Origin: Verrucomicrobiota bacterium
GTDB taxonomy: Bacteria; Verrucomicrobiota; Verrucomicrobiia; Limisphaerales; UBA1096
Direction: 5' to 3'
Length of the DNA stretch: 62,625 nucleotides
Assembly: GCA_030749225.1 (NCBI GenBank)
Contig: JASMKO010000072.1
Span: 1 to 62,625 of the forward strand
A program made the translations under genes and the position numbers. Below, in pieces: positions 62,001 to 62,625 of the stretch. The first letter of the stretch is position 1; every line of letters starts with the position of its first letter. The notes under the pieces are model-generated. The model made no database searches and was not told the origin of the DNA. It saw nothing but the letters and a program-made list of their open reading frames with translations.

Positions 62001-62123
62001 GGTGCAATTTTGGGCAAAAATGGGCAGAATATCGCGGGCAAAATCGACCTCTGCCGCGCCAATCTCCACGGTCAGCAAAATGCCGAATGACAGAAAGTGT
62101 TTCTTTGTAAAACGATGAGCCAT
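59088..62123 (-). CDS. PSCyt1-DUF1549-DUF1553 (PSD1) protein (second copy)
   Basis: 1011 residues with a signal peptide ([16 protein letters not shown]). PSCyt1 domain with [14 protein letters not shown] and [11 protein letters not shown], then DUF1549 ([54 protein letters not shown]), a jelly-roll-like insert ([15 protein letters not shown]), and DUF1553 ([19 protein letters not shown]...VFPPLP). It is the more usual form of PSD1 protein, with the insert in place of the extra cytochrome segment seen at 13539-16322. It starts the leftward pair with DUF1501. Confidence 0.93.
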   Translation of the reverse strand: [1011 protein letters not shown]

Positions 62124-62625
62124 TACTGAACCTACTTTCCGGGAAGGAACTTACCCTTTTTAATCAGAATGGTCAAATGGTAGCATCGGTTTTTTGCGGT
62201 GGGTTGCCTTGATCTTTAGATGGCGTTCCTGTGGCGTTCCTGGTGAGATTGGGCCCAATATTCCGCTGATTAAAAGCTTGAGTGATGCCACCAAAAACAC
62301 ACTAATTTCGCATTTTAATCCACACTCCAAACATTGACATCAGTCAATAAAACAACCTCATGGTGTTCAACTGAAAAGCGTCCGGACATACAGGGTTTGG
62401 CTTAGTTTACACAGTTTGCCTCAACCTAATTTCTAGTCTGTGCTCAGTATTTAAATATATTTTAAATCTGCAACAAACTGACCAAGTCAATGGAGCAGGC
62501 CAGTATAATGATCGCAATTGGTTTCTTCATTTTTTGAATTGCGGTAATATTCCTTCTTCAATAGCGGACGCAAAATACTTTTCAGGATTTTTATTCCATT
62601 TCCTCATATCAGAAGATTTAAAAAA
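62124..62625. other. AT-rich intergenic region at the right edge
   Basis: About 500 bp without a supported gene. It should include the promoter of the PSD1 gene at 62123. A downstream gene may begin beyond the window. Confidence 0.4.

Noticed and set aside
1-62625. CRISPR arrays, rRNA and intact tRNA genes
   Set aside because: No regularly spaced short repeats and no rRNA stretches were seen; the three tRNA-like sequences all lack a 5' half.

Overview
The window reads as chromosomal DNA of a PVC-superphylum bacterium, most likely a free-living, probably aquatic Verrucomicrobiota. This rests on gene families: two sets of DUF1501 with PSCyt1/PSCyt2/PSD1 ('planctomycete cytochrome') proteins, three formylglycine-type sulfatases, a ThuA-like protein, a Tat-exported Gfo/Idh/MocA protein, and giant lamin-tail/CotH surface proteins. 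No rRNA or other lineage marker is present, so the phylum is an inference.

Layout. (a) 1-829: 5' part of an exported protein of unknown function running off the left edge. (b) About 909-10632: a 9.5-kb island bounded by two ~273-bp direct repeats that each end in the 3' portion of a tRNA-Leu(CAG), with a truncated tyrosine-recombinase start just inside the left repeat. It carries a compact lipid-modifying set on one strand: Sfp-type phosphopantetheinyl transferase, a fused fatty-acyl-AMP ligase/ACP/thioester reductase, a cytochrome P450 and a sulfotransferase, plus a YdhR-like protein and debris. (c) 10633-20154: a tight four-gene leftward operon (DUF1501, PPC-domain protein, PSD1 cytochrome, cytochrome/WD40/coiled-coil protein). 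(d) 20273-28221: a GIDE-type membrane protein broken by an in-frame TAG, an HGSNAT/DUF5009 acyltransferase-like membrane protein, two sulfatases flanking a small metal-type cluster, and ThuA. (e) 28435-39598: two tandem giant lamin-tail/CotH proteins (2427 and 1290 aa). (f) 39600-44183: ClpP, PfkB kinase, FkbM and CmcI-like methyltransferases, HisH, superoxide dismutase. (g) 44380-48494: an apparent sialic-acid operon (PhyH dioxygenase, sialidase-like BNR protein, N-acetylneuraminate lyase, AGE epimerase). (h) 48546-53201: acetamidase, threonine degradation pair kbl/tdh, oxidoreductase. (i) 53363-62123: octaheme-motif cytochrome with TPRs, a third sulfatase, and a second DUF1501/PSD1 pair. 62124-62625 is AT-rich and shows no gene.

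The most unusual signals are two. First, the palindrome TTGGCCAA, often extended to CGCTTGGCCAAGCG, occurs about 30 times by eye between 10.9 and 59.4 kb, where about one chance copy is expected, and was not seen in the island. In five exported proteins it is read in the frame giving Leu/Ile-Gly-Gln-Ala at the end of the signal peptide. Second, the island has the shape of a small mobile pathway that could activate, reduce, hydroxylate and sulfate a fatty acid without any polyketide synthase.
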